Below are positions 7,237 through 15,275 of a DNA stretch of 18,019 nt, one piece after another. The stretch comes from Aurantimonadaceae bacterium (lineage in GTDB: Bacteria > Pseudomonadota > Alphaproteobacteria > Rhizobiales > Rhizobiaceae), in NCBI GenBank assembly GCA_003232595.1, contig QIIJ01000038.1, forward strand, positions 1 through 18,019. The letters are read 5' to 3'. The notes beneath the pieces are model-generated. The model was not told the origin of the DNA, did not search any database, and saw nothing but the letters and a program-made list of their open reading frames with translations. The position numbers and the translations under genes were made by a program. The stretch's first letter is position 1. Each line of letters starts with the position of its first letter.

Positions 7237-8852
7237 AAAAAATACTTTTTGTCGGCTCTGAATTTTATCCCTACATCAAAACCGGTGGTTTGGGAGATGC
7301 GATTGCATCTCTTTTGCGCGCTGTCCAGGTTTCCGGTAAACAGGCCACCATTCTGCTTCCTGGCTACCGTGCGATTACAGAAAACATTGTGCATGTTCAT
7401 GAGGTGCATGAGGTATTAATCCCGTTTTCGGTGGTGATCAGGGCGCGGTTGAAAAAAGTCACGCTCAAAAGGCAAAATGCGCCGTTATGGGTACTTGACA
7501 GTGCTCCGTTTTTTCATCAGCCGGGTGGCATCTACGACGAAACAGACAACACCGAAGGCCACCTCAATACCTTGCGTTTTGCCATGCTGGCCTGGGCGGC
7601 GTCAGAACTTGCCTGCGGTACGATCACCAACTGGAAAGCCGATATTGTCCATTGCCATGACTGGCATGCGGCGCTGGTACCGGTATTCATCAGGAAAAAG
7701 TACAGCGGATTGCCTGGTGGTGGTCTGCTGGATGACAAGCGGCCAAAATCTCTGCTTACCATCCATAATCTTGCCTTTCAGGGTCACTGTTACCGGCAAT
7801 ATCTGGGCATTCTGGGGCTGGAGGCCTTCAATGTTAATGATGCTCAATTGAACAATCCGATGACCAGCTTTCTGGCGCTGGGAATTGCCCATGCGGACAG
7901 GATTTCCACCGTCAGTCCTACTTACGCAAAAGAAATTCTCAGCGAGGAATATGGCTGCGGGCTGCAACACAAGCTCGCGAGCTGTGGCGTTCGCGGCATC
8001 TTGAATGGTGTCGATTACAATGTGTGGCATCCGCAAACCGATCCGGCGCTGGATAATGTCGGCTACAGCTTTGACGCTGATACCCGCAGTTCCATAAAGC
8101 TCGGGTTGCAAAGAGACCTTGGCCTCAAGCCGCACGCCGATATCCCGCTATTATCTTTCACCAATCGGCTGACTCATCAAAAAATGGCTGATGTGCTGAT
8201 AGAGGCCATTCCCCGATTGATGGAGAAAGGCGTTCAGATTACCGCGATGGGTGAAGGTCAGGACGAATATGTTGAGCAATTCATTCGCGCGGCCGGATCA
8301 CACAAGGGGCAATTTTCCTATGTGGAGAAGTTCAGCGAAGTCATGGAGCACCGCATTCATGCAGGTGCTGATATCTGCCTGTCACCATCGCGGTTTGAAC
8401 CCTGCGGTCTCAACCCGCTTTATGCCATGCGCTACGGCAGTATACCTGTTGTACGGGCAACCGGAGGCCTGTGCGATACGGTGGTTGATGCAAATTTGCA
8501 ATCAATCCGGTCGGGCGATGCCAATGGGATTACATTTAAAAATGCAAATCTCAATGGCTTGCTGTCAGCAATCGACGGCGCTTTGACGCTGTTCAGCAAT
8601 AAGCCGGAGTGGATGAAGCTGCAGAAGAACGCCATGAATGCTTCGTTTTTGTGGCAAAAGGCTGCGATTGATTATTGCGAAATATATGATGAGTTGACCA
8701 AAAAAACAGACGAAAAACTGGTGATCGCTGCTTGCAATACACAGGACCAGGCTGACGCCGGTACCCTTGCGGTGTTGCAGGATGAAGCCCTTAAACCTCA
8801 GCCGGAGCTACCGGCATTTGCCCCGCTCTTAAATGCCGTCGGCGCCGATTAA
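7233..8852 (+). CDS. glgA: Glycogen synthase (GT5)
   Basis: Glycogen synthase transfers glucose from ADP-glucose to the growing alpha-1,4-glucan. The donor-site motif KTGGLGD is at residues 16-22, the central HDWHAAL and LTIHNLAFQG follow, and the C-terminal lobe has PSRFEPCGLNPLYAMRYG and PVVRATGGLCDTV. All catalytic landmarks are present. At 539 residues it is longer than common bacterial GlgA (about 480). The extra length includes a C-terminal tail of some 45 residues rich in Ala, Pro and acidic residues. GGGAGGG at 7223-7229 supports the start, and the ATG overlaps the stop of the ATPase gene. No ADP-glucose pyrophosphorylase (glgC) or branching enzyme (glgB) is in the window, so the precursor must come from elsewhere. 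Confidence 0.95.
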   Translation: MKKILFVGSEFYPYIKTGGLGDAIASLLRAVQVSGKQATILLPGYRAITENIVHVHEVHEVLIPFSVVIRARLKKVTLKRQNAPLWVLDSAPFFHQPGGIYDETDNTEGHLNTLRFAMLAWAASELACGTITNWKADIVHCHDWHAALVPVFIRKKYSGLPGGGLLDDKRPKSLLTIHNLAFQGHCYRQYLGILGLEAFNVNDAQLNNPMTSFLALGIAHADRISTVSPTYAKEILSEEYGCGLQHKLASCGVRGILNGVDYNVWHPQTDPALDNVGYSFDADTRSSIKLGLQRDLGLKPHADIPLLSFTNRLTHQKMADVLIEAIPRLMEKGVQITAMGEGQDEYVEQFIRAAGSHKGQFSYVEKFSEVMEHRIHAGADICLSPSRFEPCGLNPLYAMRYGSIPVVRATGGLCDTVVDANLQSIRSGDANGITFKNANLNGLLSAIDGALTLFSNKPEWMKLQKNAMNASFLWQKAAIDYCEIYDELTKKTDEKLVIAACNTQDQADAGTLAVLQDEALKPQPELPAFAPLLNAVGAD

Positions 8853-8855
8853 CCC

Positions 8856-10631
8856 ATGATGATTGCAGAAATGCGTGAAGTTCCCGAAGACGAGCCAGCC
8901 AAGTCGATTTTCGGACCGACTGACAATGGCAATAACAGCTGGACATTCAGCATTCACTCACCGAAAGCGAAATCGGTCAGGCTGACATTCAGCAATGACC
9001 GTATCAACTGGTTTTCGTGCAATATGGAGCCTGTTTCGGAAGGTTTATATCAATGCACAGACCGGCGCATTCGACCGGGCGCACGCTACTGGTATGTGCT
9101 TGATGATGAGCATGGTTATCCCGACCCCTGGTCACGGTGTCAGCCTGATGGCCCCCAACAGGCATCGCAACTTGTTGATGAGAATGCCTTTTACTGGAAT
9201 GACAGGCAATGGAAAGGCAGGCCCTGGCATGAGGCGGTGATCTATGAGTTGCATGTGGGTACATTTACACACGAGGGGACTTTTCTGGCAGCTATATCGC
9301 GGTTGCACCAGTTGCACGATCTGGGCATCACCGCCCTGCAGATCATGCCGGTATGGACAAGCCCCGCCGGAATTAGCTGGGGCTATGACTGCAATTATCT
9401 GTTTTCGGTCAACGCTTCCTATGGTTCGGTGGATGATTTTAAATCACTGATTGATGCAGCCCATGTGCTGGGCATTCAGGTGTTGCTCGATGTGGTCTAC
9501 AACCATCTGGGGATTGAGGGGAATTACCTGGAAAAATTTAATCCCTGCCTGCTTTCCGCAAAAGGCGAGAGCCTGTGGGGTCAGAAACTTGATTTTGATG
9601 GTACAAATTCCACTGCCGCGCGAGAAATGATTGTTGCCAATGCCCTGTTCTGGCTGGAACAGTTTCACCTCGACGGGCTGCGGATTGACTCGCCTGTATC
9701 TATCGATGACAAATCCCGCACCCATATTCTGGAGGAATTGGCGCTTGCGGTTCAATCCCGGTTCAACGGACGGCGTGAAATCCATCTGGTGCTGGAAAAT
9801 GATCATTATGTCGGGCGTCTTGCAGGGGTTGAGGGAAAATCACTTTATCAGGCAAGCCTCAATATCAAGGCCAGCGAGTTGCTTAATACAGTTGCCAAAA
9901 CGGGCAATTTGACATCGGATGTCGGCGATATTGATCAACTGGTAAAAAGCCTTGCGGCCGGGGCCAACTTTGACTTTTGCAATGAGTGGCCAAAAAGGAC
10001 CAGTTTTAACGATAAATTGCAGGCCGACCGGCAAATTTTGTGCCTGCAAAATCATGACCTTGTTGGCAACCGGCAAACCCCGTCGCGTATCTGGCAAGGT
10101 CTTGAAAGCAGCATTGGTGATCTGCTTTTGTCGATCATCTGTCTTACACCGGCAAGCCCGCAGTTTTTTATGGGCGATGAAATTGGCTGCCACCAGCCGT
10201 TCCCGTTTTTCTGCCGGTTTTTAGATGTGTCGGAAGCAAAGATTTTGGCGGGAAGGCAGAGGGATTTTAATATCGCACCGGATGCAGAAGGGTTTTTCAA
10301 TCCGTTTGATGAGGCATCGATCAGGGCGGCGACCATCTCCTGGCCGGGCGGGCGTGAAGTGGCCCTGGCAAAAAATTACAAGGCAATCAGAAACCTGCTC
10401 AAAACAAGACGGCGATATATTCATCCGCTTGCCTGTAAGGGTCGTGTTGCCGGTGCAACAACAAGCCATGCCTTCGATCATCAAGGTGTGATCTGGCACT
10501 ATGACCACGGCTGGCAACTGGGATTTGAGTGGGGCCGGAAGCTGCAGGATTTTACCCGGGAAACCGGTAAGGTCATCCATGAGTTACAGAGTGATCATTG
10601 GGTGGCAAGGTGGTGGGTTGAGACCCAATGA
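8856..10631 (+). CDS. treZ: TreZ-like GH13 enzyme (maltooligosyltrehalose trehalohydrolase)
   Basis: TreZ cleaves maltooligosyltrehalose, made by TreY, to release trehalose. The 591 residues match the family length. An N-terminal beta-sandwich (about 15-105) precedes the GH13 barrel. The TreZ signature YELHVGTFTHEGTF is followed by DVVYNHLG, the nucleophile strand HLDGLRID (Asp278), HLVLENDH (Glu314, acid/base) and QNHDLVGNR (Asp401), so the catalytic triad is complete. The residues after the nucleophile read SPVS, where I expect AVHA in typical TreZ; this may change specificity. FMGDEIG replaces the usual FMGEEWG. The gene starts 3 bases after glgA stops, with a second ATG at 8859 and no clear ribosome site. 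TreY is not present here. Other GH13 debranching or branching roles are less likely. Confidence 0.8.
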   Translation: MMIAEMREVPEDEPAKSIFGPTDNGNNSWTFSIHSPKAKSVRLTFSNDRINWFSCNMEPVSEGLYQCTDRRIRPGARYWYVLDDEHGYPDPWSRCQPDGPQQASQLVDENAFYWNDRQWKGRPWHEAVIYELHVGTFTHEGTFLAAISRLHQLHDLGITALQIMPVWTSPAGISWGYDCNYLFSVNASYGSVDDFKSLIDAAHVLGIQVLLDVVYNHLGIEGNYLEKFNPCLLSAKGESLWGQKLDFDGTNSTAAREMIVANALFWLEQFHLDGLRIDSPVSIDDKSRTHILEELALAVQSRFNGRREIHLVLENDHYVGRLAGVEGKSLYQASLNIKASELLNTVAKTGNLTSDVGDIDQLVKSLAAGANFDFCNEWPKRTSFNDKLQADRQILCLQNHDLVGNRQTPSRIWQGLESSIGDLLLSIICLTPASPQFFMGDEIGCHQPFPFFCRFLDVSEAKILAGRQRDFNIAPDAEGFFNPFDEASIRAATISWPGGREVALAKNYKAIRNLLKTRRRYIHPLACKGRVAGATTSHAFDHQGVIWHYDHGWQLGFEWGRKLQDFTRETGKVIHELQSDHWVARWWVETQ

Positions 10632-10640
10632 GCACGCGTC

Positions 10641-10805
10641 ATGCTGCAAAAATCCTACAATAATAATTTCGGCAGGCGTATCCGCGTTCGCAGGGCGACC
10701 GCATCGGCTATTGAGAAAAATATCGCCAATCCTCGGTCGTCAATGTATCGCGTTGATCGTTTTATTGCCGATTATCAGAAAGCGAATCCAGAACCGTCGG
10801 TTTGA
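10641..10805 (+). CDS. Possible 54-residue basic small protein, doubtful
   Basis: An ATG at 10641 opens 54 codons, beginning MLQKSYNNNFGRRIRVRR and ending at TGA 10803-10805. The N-terminal third is strongly basic, the C-terminal third is more acidic (RVDRFIADYQKANPEP), and no membrane segment is present. Codons look compatible with the neighbours, but there is no clear Shine-Dalgarno sequence. The ATG lies 9 bases after the treZ stop, so termination-reinitiation is possible. I do not recognise a family. It could equally be a chance ORF. Confidence 0.25.
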   Translation: MLQKSYNNNFGRRIRVRRATASAIEKNIANPRSSMYRVDRFIADYQKANPEPSV

Positions 10806-10892
10806 CCGGCAGTTTACAATAGTAAAAACAAGGTCGCCTTGGTGGCCCATTTTTGTGTGGCAAAACAGGTGCGAAACACAGATTGTTAACTA

Positions 10893-10909
10893 TGCACTTA
10901 TAAAGTGCA
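10893..10909. promoter_or_regulatory. Perfect 17-base dyad upstream of the 644-residue protein gene
   Basis: TGCACTT, centre ATA, then AAGTGCA gives perfect 7+7 arms, ending 30 bases before the ATG at 10940. The AT-rich surroundings suggest an operator near a promoter, and TATAAA at 10911-10918 (GGTATAAAA) could serve as a -10 element. The regulator is unknown. Confidence 0.35.
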
Positions 10910-10939
10910 AGGTATAAAAAATCGTAATATGGTTGCGCA

Positions 10940-12874
10940 ATGATTCGAAATTCACACTGGGAAAATCGCTTTGGGGGTTCTGCTGCGGACAGACGCACTG
11001 GCAATCGTGTTGTGTTGTGCGGGGACTTCGCTGATGACAAGGGCAGCGGGCGGTTTGTATTGGTGCGCCGTGAACAGGAGGGTTTTTCCAGATCGGTGGA
11101 TTTTGTTCCCGACAGGGACGGCATTGCAGCGATCAATAAACCGACACCTGAAAAACATCAGCGGCCTGGAGGGGGTAAAAACAGACTTCAGCTCGATTAT
11201 CAGCTGTCCGTCGACCCGCTTGAGGGGTGTTCGGTAAAGTGTATTTATGTATCAATATTACCCGGCGAAAACCTGCCTCGTGAAACTTCACTCAGGCTTT
11301 CCTGGCGTGGCGAAGGTACAGCAATTCTCAATGATCCGGATGGTGCTGTGGAAGCATCACAAGATGGTACTTCGATCAATCAGGGCGAGCCATTGAATAT
11401 TGCCGGAATCCGCCCTGATAGTGACGGGTGGAAGATTGTCATCCCGACCAATTCGGTTTCAATATTCATTGATTTTGGCGATTGCGAATACAGCACAGAA
11501 ATTTCTGAAATAGCCGTCATTGTTGATGCAGACTTTTCCCGGCGCGCTGGCGTATCAAAGATTGAAGCACCTGCGGCAAGCCGTAATGCGCCTGTAAGAA
11601 TTCCTCCAAAACAGGTGCTTGAGCTTATAGAGCAGGCGGAGTCAGTTGTCCTGAATGCAGACCCGGCAGACCATACCGATAGCGACGTTTCCGGGATTGA
11701 GCCTTCGTTGGATGTCCCGGAGAATCCCAGCATCGCAAGAGTGCCACTGCCTGTCACTGACGGTACGGATACGCCGGGTGTTTTGGCGGTCAACAGCGAA
11801 AAAATCGGCGTTTTTTGCGGAGAAGATATCATTCTTGGAACCGCGGGCCTGTTTGAGGCGGCGCTTGTAAGTGTCGAATCCTACGTTTCGATCAATCTGC
11901 CGGACTGGCTGTTTCTCGACCAGATGAGCGGTGACATCATGGGGGCAGTTCCGGTAAGTGCAGCAAAAGAGCCGCCGGTTGAATTTACGGTTTACGCGGT
12001 TGATGGAAAAGGTGGTTCTGCAAAGGCCGCCATAGAAATGGAATGTTACGAAGAACAGGCTGGTATTCCCGGTTTTCATGACCATGATATACAAGAAAAT
12101 ATGCCGGTGATGATCGATGCAAGCGAGTTATTTTCAGGCTTCGGACTCGATGTGGAAAACCTTGAATTTACAGCAACAGGCCTCCCTGAAGGGCTAGCGA
12201 TAGATGCGGAATCAGGGGTCATATCCGGTGCTGTCCTTGCCGGAGCTGCAAGCAGTGAACCCTATGAGATTGTGGTAACAGGGGCAGACAGCCTTGCTAA
12301 GAGTGGTGGGTTCGCCATGCGATTCCTTATTCAGGTGAACTCCGGGGAGGCCGCCAAAACGCTTGAAGGCAATATGGATATCCTGGCTGCGATTGACAAA
12401 TTATACCGTTCGAACCTGGAGTGCGAGCACATTCTTGCATCCAATCTTATGAGCTCGCCCGGAGAATTTGCAACCACCAGCACCCTGTCGGCGAGCCACC
12501 ATCCCGGGTCCGGTTTCTCTGGCGGGGAGGGTGATCTTAAAATTGAGGCATTTACCCCGCGGCGAACAGTGTATCTGCACCTCAATCAACTGCCAAATGA
12601 TAGCGGACCTGCGCATGGGCAGCTCTATGCCGCGCGCCTGCCCGGAACAGACAATCTGCCTGACTGGATAAAATTCACTCCGCACGGTTTTGCTTCTATC
12701 CAATGCTCGCCCGAGCGGCAGTTTGTTGATCTTGAAATCGATGTGACAAAACCGGATGGCAAAACCCGCACCCACGATATCAGGATTAATACTTATACAG
12801 GTGACGTTCAGCCGGGAAATAACCGCTGGCTGTCGTCGGTTGAGCACCAACTGGCTGAGGCAGTGGCTGTGTGA
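10940..12874 (+). CDS. Unknown 644-residue protein with three putative Ig-like (He_PIG-type) repeats
   Basis: I do not recognise this gene as a whole. Residues 1-60 show no signal peptide or membrane segment. About 60-190 is a beta-rich acidic region, and 200-280 is a low-complexity linker rich in Asp, Pro and Ser. Three repeats follow, with the dystroglycan/putative-Ig hallmark of LPDW or LPEG, then a hydrophobic-x-Asp turn: LPDWLFLDQMSGDIMG near residue 320, LPEGLAIDAESGVISG near 415, and a diverged LPDWIKFTPHG near 573. Such domains usually occur in surface or secreted adhesins, so the missing export signal is odd. No glycine-aspartate RTX repeats are visible for type I secretion. There is no strong ribosome site at 10940. 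It follows the glycogen cluster but after a 308-base gap, so a separate transcription unit is likely. It is convergent with the corC-like gene. Confidence 0.75.
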   Translation: MIRNSHWENRFGGSAADRRTGNRVVLCGDFADDKGSGRFVLVRREQEGFSRSVDFVPDRDGIAAINKPTPEKHQRPGGGKNRLQLDYQLSVDPLEGCSVKCIYVSILPGENLPRETSLRLSWRGEGTAILNDPDGAVEASQDGTSINQGEPLNIAGIRPDSDGWKIVIPTNSVSIFIDFGDCEYSTEISEIAVIVDADFSRRAGVSKIEAPAASRNAPVRIPPKQVLELIEQAESVVLNADPADHTDSDVSGIEPSLDVPENPSIARVPLPVTDGTDTPGVLAVNSEKIGVFCGEDIILGTAGLFEAALVSVESYVSINLPDWLFLDQMSGDIMGAVPVSAAKEPPVEFTVYAVDGKGGSAKAAIEMECYEEQAGIPGFHDHDIQENMPVMIDASELFSGFGLDVENLEFTATGLPEGLAIDAESGVISGAVLAGAASSEPYEIVVTGADSLAKSGGFAMRFLIQVNSGEAAKTLEGNMDILAAIDKLYRSNLECEHILASNLMSSPGEFATTSTLSASHHPGSGFSGGEGDLKIEAFTPRRTVYLHLNQLPNDSGPAHGQLYAARLPGTDNLPDWIKFTPHGFASIQCSPERQFVDLEIDVTKPDGKTRTHDIRINTYTGDVQPGNNRWLSSVEHQLAEAVAV

Positions 12875-12889
12875 TCCTGAATGCCTCAG
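12855..12889. terminator. Hairpin spanning the convergent gene junction
   Basis: CTGAGGCA (12855-12862) and TGCCTCAG (12882-12889) form an 8-base perfect stem around a 19-base loop. The stem includes the stop codon of the minus-strand gene (12886-12888), and the loop includes the stop of the plus-strand gene (12872-12874). It is placed to act in both directions, though no T-run follows. Confidence 0.35.
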
Positions 12890-14157
12890 TGATTCTGCAG
12901 GGTGCGGATACGCAACTGGGTGATGCGGTTTTTTTCGCGTTTCAATATGACAAACCGTTTGCCATAGAAGGTAAAGGTCTGCTTTTCTTCCGGTATCATC
13001 TGCGCCTCGTGAATGACCAGGCCAGCAACTGTGGTTGCCTCCTCGTCGGGCAGTTCCCAGTCCAGCGCACGGTTGAGATCACGGATCGGCAGGGTGCCCT
13101 CAACTATAAAGGAGCCATCTGCCTGGGGGTCAAATCCCTTGATATTCTGATCATGTTCGTCGGCAATATCGCCTACAATTTCCTCTAAAATATCCTCAAG
13201 TGTTACCAGCCCTTCCACCTCGCCATACTCATCGACAACCAAAGCGATGTGGGCATTGCGATGAAGAAACGCATTTAGCTGGCTTTGAAGTGAAGTGGTC
13301 TCGGGAACAAACCAGGGTTCGGAGATGATTTTTTTTATGCTGATTTCCCTTGATTTGCCATTTTGTGAGGCCATTGCCCGCAGTACATCCTTGGAATGAA
13401 GAAAACCGATAATATTGTCCGCTTCCTCTTTCCACACGGGAATTCGGGTATAGGGGCTCTCAATCACCTTGGCGATAATTTTGTCGCTGGCCATATCGAT
13501 ATCAAGGCTTTCCATTTTAGTCCGGTGGATCATCACGTCGCTGACTTCGAGCTCATGCAGATCAAGCAGGCCGTCGAGGCGATCACGTTCATCCTTGATC
13601 ACCGATCCTTCCTGATGGAGAATTGCGACCGTTCCGCGCAGTTCCTCACGTGCGGACAAAAGGGCGGTATCCTTGTCGAGATTGACCTTGAAGATCGCCA
13701 ATATTTGCCTCACCAGGCCGGTGATAACTTTTGTTGCCGGGCCAAACAGCACCACCACCCAGCGAATGACGGGAGATACTCGAAGGGAGAAGCGGTCAGG
13801 ATCACTTATGGCCCATGACTTTGGCAGCACCTCTGCAAAAATCACTATGACTACGGTAAGGGTGATGGTTGCATAAACCACACCTGCCTGGCCGAACAGC
13901 TCGATGAAGAAGCTGGTGGCAAGGGCTGAGGCCAGAATATTGACCAGATTATTGCCGAGCAGCAGTGCACCGATAAGCCTGTCGCGCTTTTCAATCAGCT
14001 GATTGACCAGACCGGCCCGTTCTTCCCCCGCTTTTTCCATGGCCAGCATACGGGCACGGGAGGCGGCTGTCAGTGCTGTTTCCGAGCCGGAAAAAAATGC
14101 CGAGCAGGCAATCAGGATAATGATTGCCACGAGAAATAGCAAAAGAGAAAGGGTCAT
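12886..14157 (-). CDS. CorC/HlyC-type CNNM membrane protein with CBS pair
   Basis: This 423-residue inner-membrane protein belongs to the CNNM/CorC (so-called hemolysin) family, linked to Mg2+ or Co2+ efflux and ion homeostasis. The N-terminal DUF21 region has hydrophobic segments at about 2-22, 60-85, 92-115 and 125-148, including the family motifs FFSGSETAL and LLGNNLVN. A CBS-domain pair spans about 205-325, with MIHRTKMESLD and YTRIPVW in the first and VVDEYGEVEGLVTLEDILEE in the second. The C-terminal CorC_HlyC domain covers about 335-415. It overlaps the end of aroB by 4 bases, so it is the last gene of the aroK-aroB operon. The hemolysin label sometimes given to this family is historical and not supported here. 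Confidence 0.94.
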   Translation of the reverse strand: MTLSLLLFLVAIIILIACSAFFSGSETALTAASRARMLAMEKAGEERAGLVNQLIEKRDRLIGALLLGNNLVNILASALATSFFIELFGQAGVVYATITLTVVIVIFAEVLPKSWAISDPDRFSLRVSPVIRWVVVLFGPATKVITGLVRQILAIFKVNLDKDTALLSAREELRGTVAILHQEGSVIKDERDRLDGLLDLHELEVSDVMIHRTKMESLDIDMASDKIIAKVIESPYTRIPVWKEEADNIIGFLHSKDVLRAMASQNGKSREISIKKIISEPWFVPETTSLQSQLNAFLHRNAHIALVVDEYGEVEGLVTLEDILEEIVGDIADEHDQNIKGFDPQADGSFIVEGTLPIRDLNRALDWELPDEEATTVAGLVIHEAQMIPEEKQTFTFYGKRFVILKREKNRITQLRIRTLQNH

Positions 14158-15275
14158 CGGGAAAGCTCTTCTTTGAGGAAACCCAACACTTGCGAAGCAG
14201 GTACATCATTTGCAATAAATGATTGGCCGATGCCACGGGTTAAAATAAAATTCAGCGTACCACGGGTCACTTTTTTATCCTGGGTAATATTATCAAGCAA
14301 TTGTTCAGCTGGTGGCAGGGTGCCCGGTATCTGCGCCATAGAAGTCGGAAGGCCGACTTTCTTCAGGTGTCGGACTACGGTTTCGGCGGCCTCCGGCCCG
14401 GCCAGGTTAAGCCGGTTGGAAAACTTATGCGCAAGCACCATGCCAATGGCCACGCCTTCGCCGTGCACCAGACGCGCACTGTCATAGGCAACGGCAGTTT
14501 CAAGCGCGTGGCCGAAAGTATGGCCGAGATTGAGCAGGGCGCGGCTGCCATGCTCGCGCTCATCTGCAGCCACAACTGCCGCTTTGGCGCGGCAGCTTTC
14601 CGCAATTGCATGGCGAAGGGCCGGCCCGCCTGCTTCAATTTCCGTCCAGTTATCATCCAGCCACAGGAAAAAATCCGGCCTGTCGATCAGCCCGTATTTG
14701 GCGACTTCTGCATACCCGGCGCGAAATTCGCGTTTGCTTAAGGTGGCCAGAACGGAGGTATCGGCCAGAACCACAACCGGTTGATGAAAGACCCCGATCA
14801 GGTTTTTTCCGTGCGGTGAATTTATGCCTGTCTTGCCGCCGACGCTGGAATCCACCTGGGCCAACAGGCTTGTGGGTATCTGGATGAATGCCATGCCCCG
14901 GCGCACAACGCCTGCAACAAAGCCTGCCAGGTCGCCAACGACGCCGCCGCCAAATGCAATGATGCAATCGCCACGCTCAAGCCGTGCTGCAAGAACCTGT
15001 TCGACCACATCACCAAAGCAGGTTATGCATTTCGACTTTTCACCGGCCGGAATTTCAATAACTATCCATTCGATAGCGCTTTTATCAAGGCTGGCGGTCA
15101 GGGTTTTCAGATGCAGCGGTGCCACATTGCTGTCGGTGATGATGGCCATGCGGGAACCGGGCGCAACAGCGCTGATCCTCTCCCCCGCCTGTTCAATCAG
15201 CCCGGCCCCGATGAAAATATCATAAGCGCGCTCACCCAGATCAACCTGCACTGTTTCGATATTCCGGTTACTCAT
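14154..15275 (-). CDS. aroB: 3-dehydroquinate synthase
   Basis: AroB converts DAHP to 3-dehydroquinate, the second step of the shikimate pathway, using NAD and a divalent metal. The 373 residues match family length. Visible motifs are the NAD-binding FGGGVVGDLAGFVA, then IPTSLLAQVDSSVGGKTGIN, the conserved FRAGYAEVAKYGLI, and the metal-site histidines in NLGHTFGHALE and LVHGEGVAIGM. The ATG overlaps the aroK stop by 4 bases and the stop overlaps the corC-like start by 4 bases, indicating a tightly coupled three-gene operon. Confidence 0.97.
   Translation of the reverse strand: MSNRNIETVQVDLGERAYDIFIGAGLIEQAGERISAVAPGSRMAIITDSNVAPLHLKTLTASLDKSAIEWIVIEIPAGEKSKCITCFGDVVEQVLAARLERGDCIIAFGGGVVGDLAGFVAGVVRRGMAFIQIPTSLLAQVDSSVGGKTGINSPHGKNLIGVFHQPVVVLADTSVLATLSKREFRAGYAEVAKYGLIDRPDFFLWLDDNWTEIEAGGPALRHAIAESCRAKAAVVAADEREHGSRALLNLGHTFGHALETAVAYDSARLVHGEGVAIGMVLAHKFSNRLNLAGPEAAETVVRHLKKVGLPTSMAQIPGTLPPAEQLLDNITQDKKVTRGTLNFILTRGIGQSFIANDVPASQVLGFLKEELSR

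Larger units (their letters stand above)
10632..10939. other. Intergenic region downstream of the glycogen cluster
   Basis: This 308-base region holds one doubtful 54-residue ORF (10641-10805), a weak hairpin at its end (GTCGGT, loop TTG, ACCGGC, 10796-10810, one G-T pair) and a perfect 17-base dyad (10893-10909). No tRNA or known small RNA was recognised. Confidence 0.6.

Noticed and set aside
10796..10810. Hairpin GTCGGT-TTG-ACCGGC as the intrinsic terminator of the glucan operon
   Set aside because: The stem is only six pairs with one G-T pair and is not followed by a T-run, so it is too weak to call.
10501..10917. A 138-codon plus-strand frame starting inside treZ and covering the intergenic gap
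   Set aside because: It begins in the wrong frame of treZ, has low-quality composition with many Arg and Cys, and no ribosome site.
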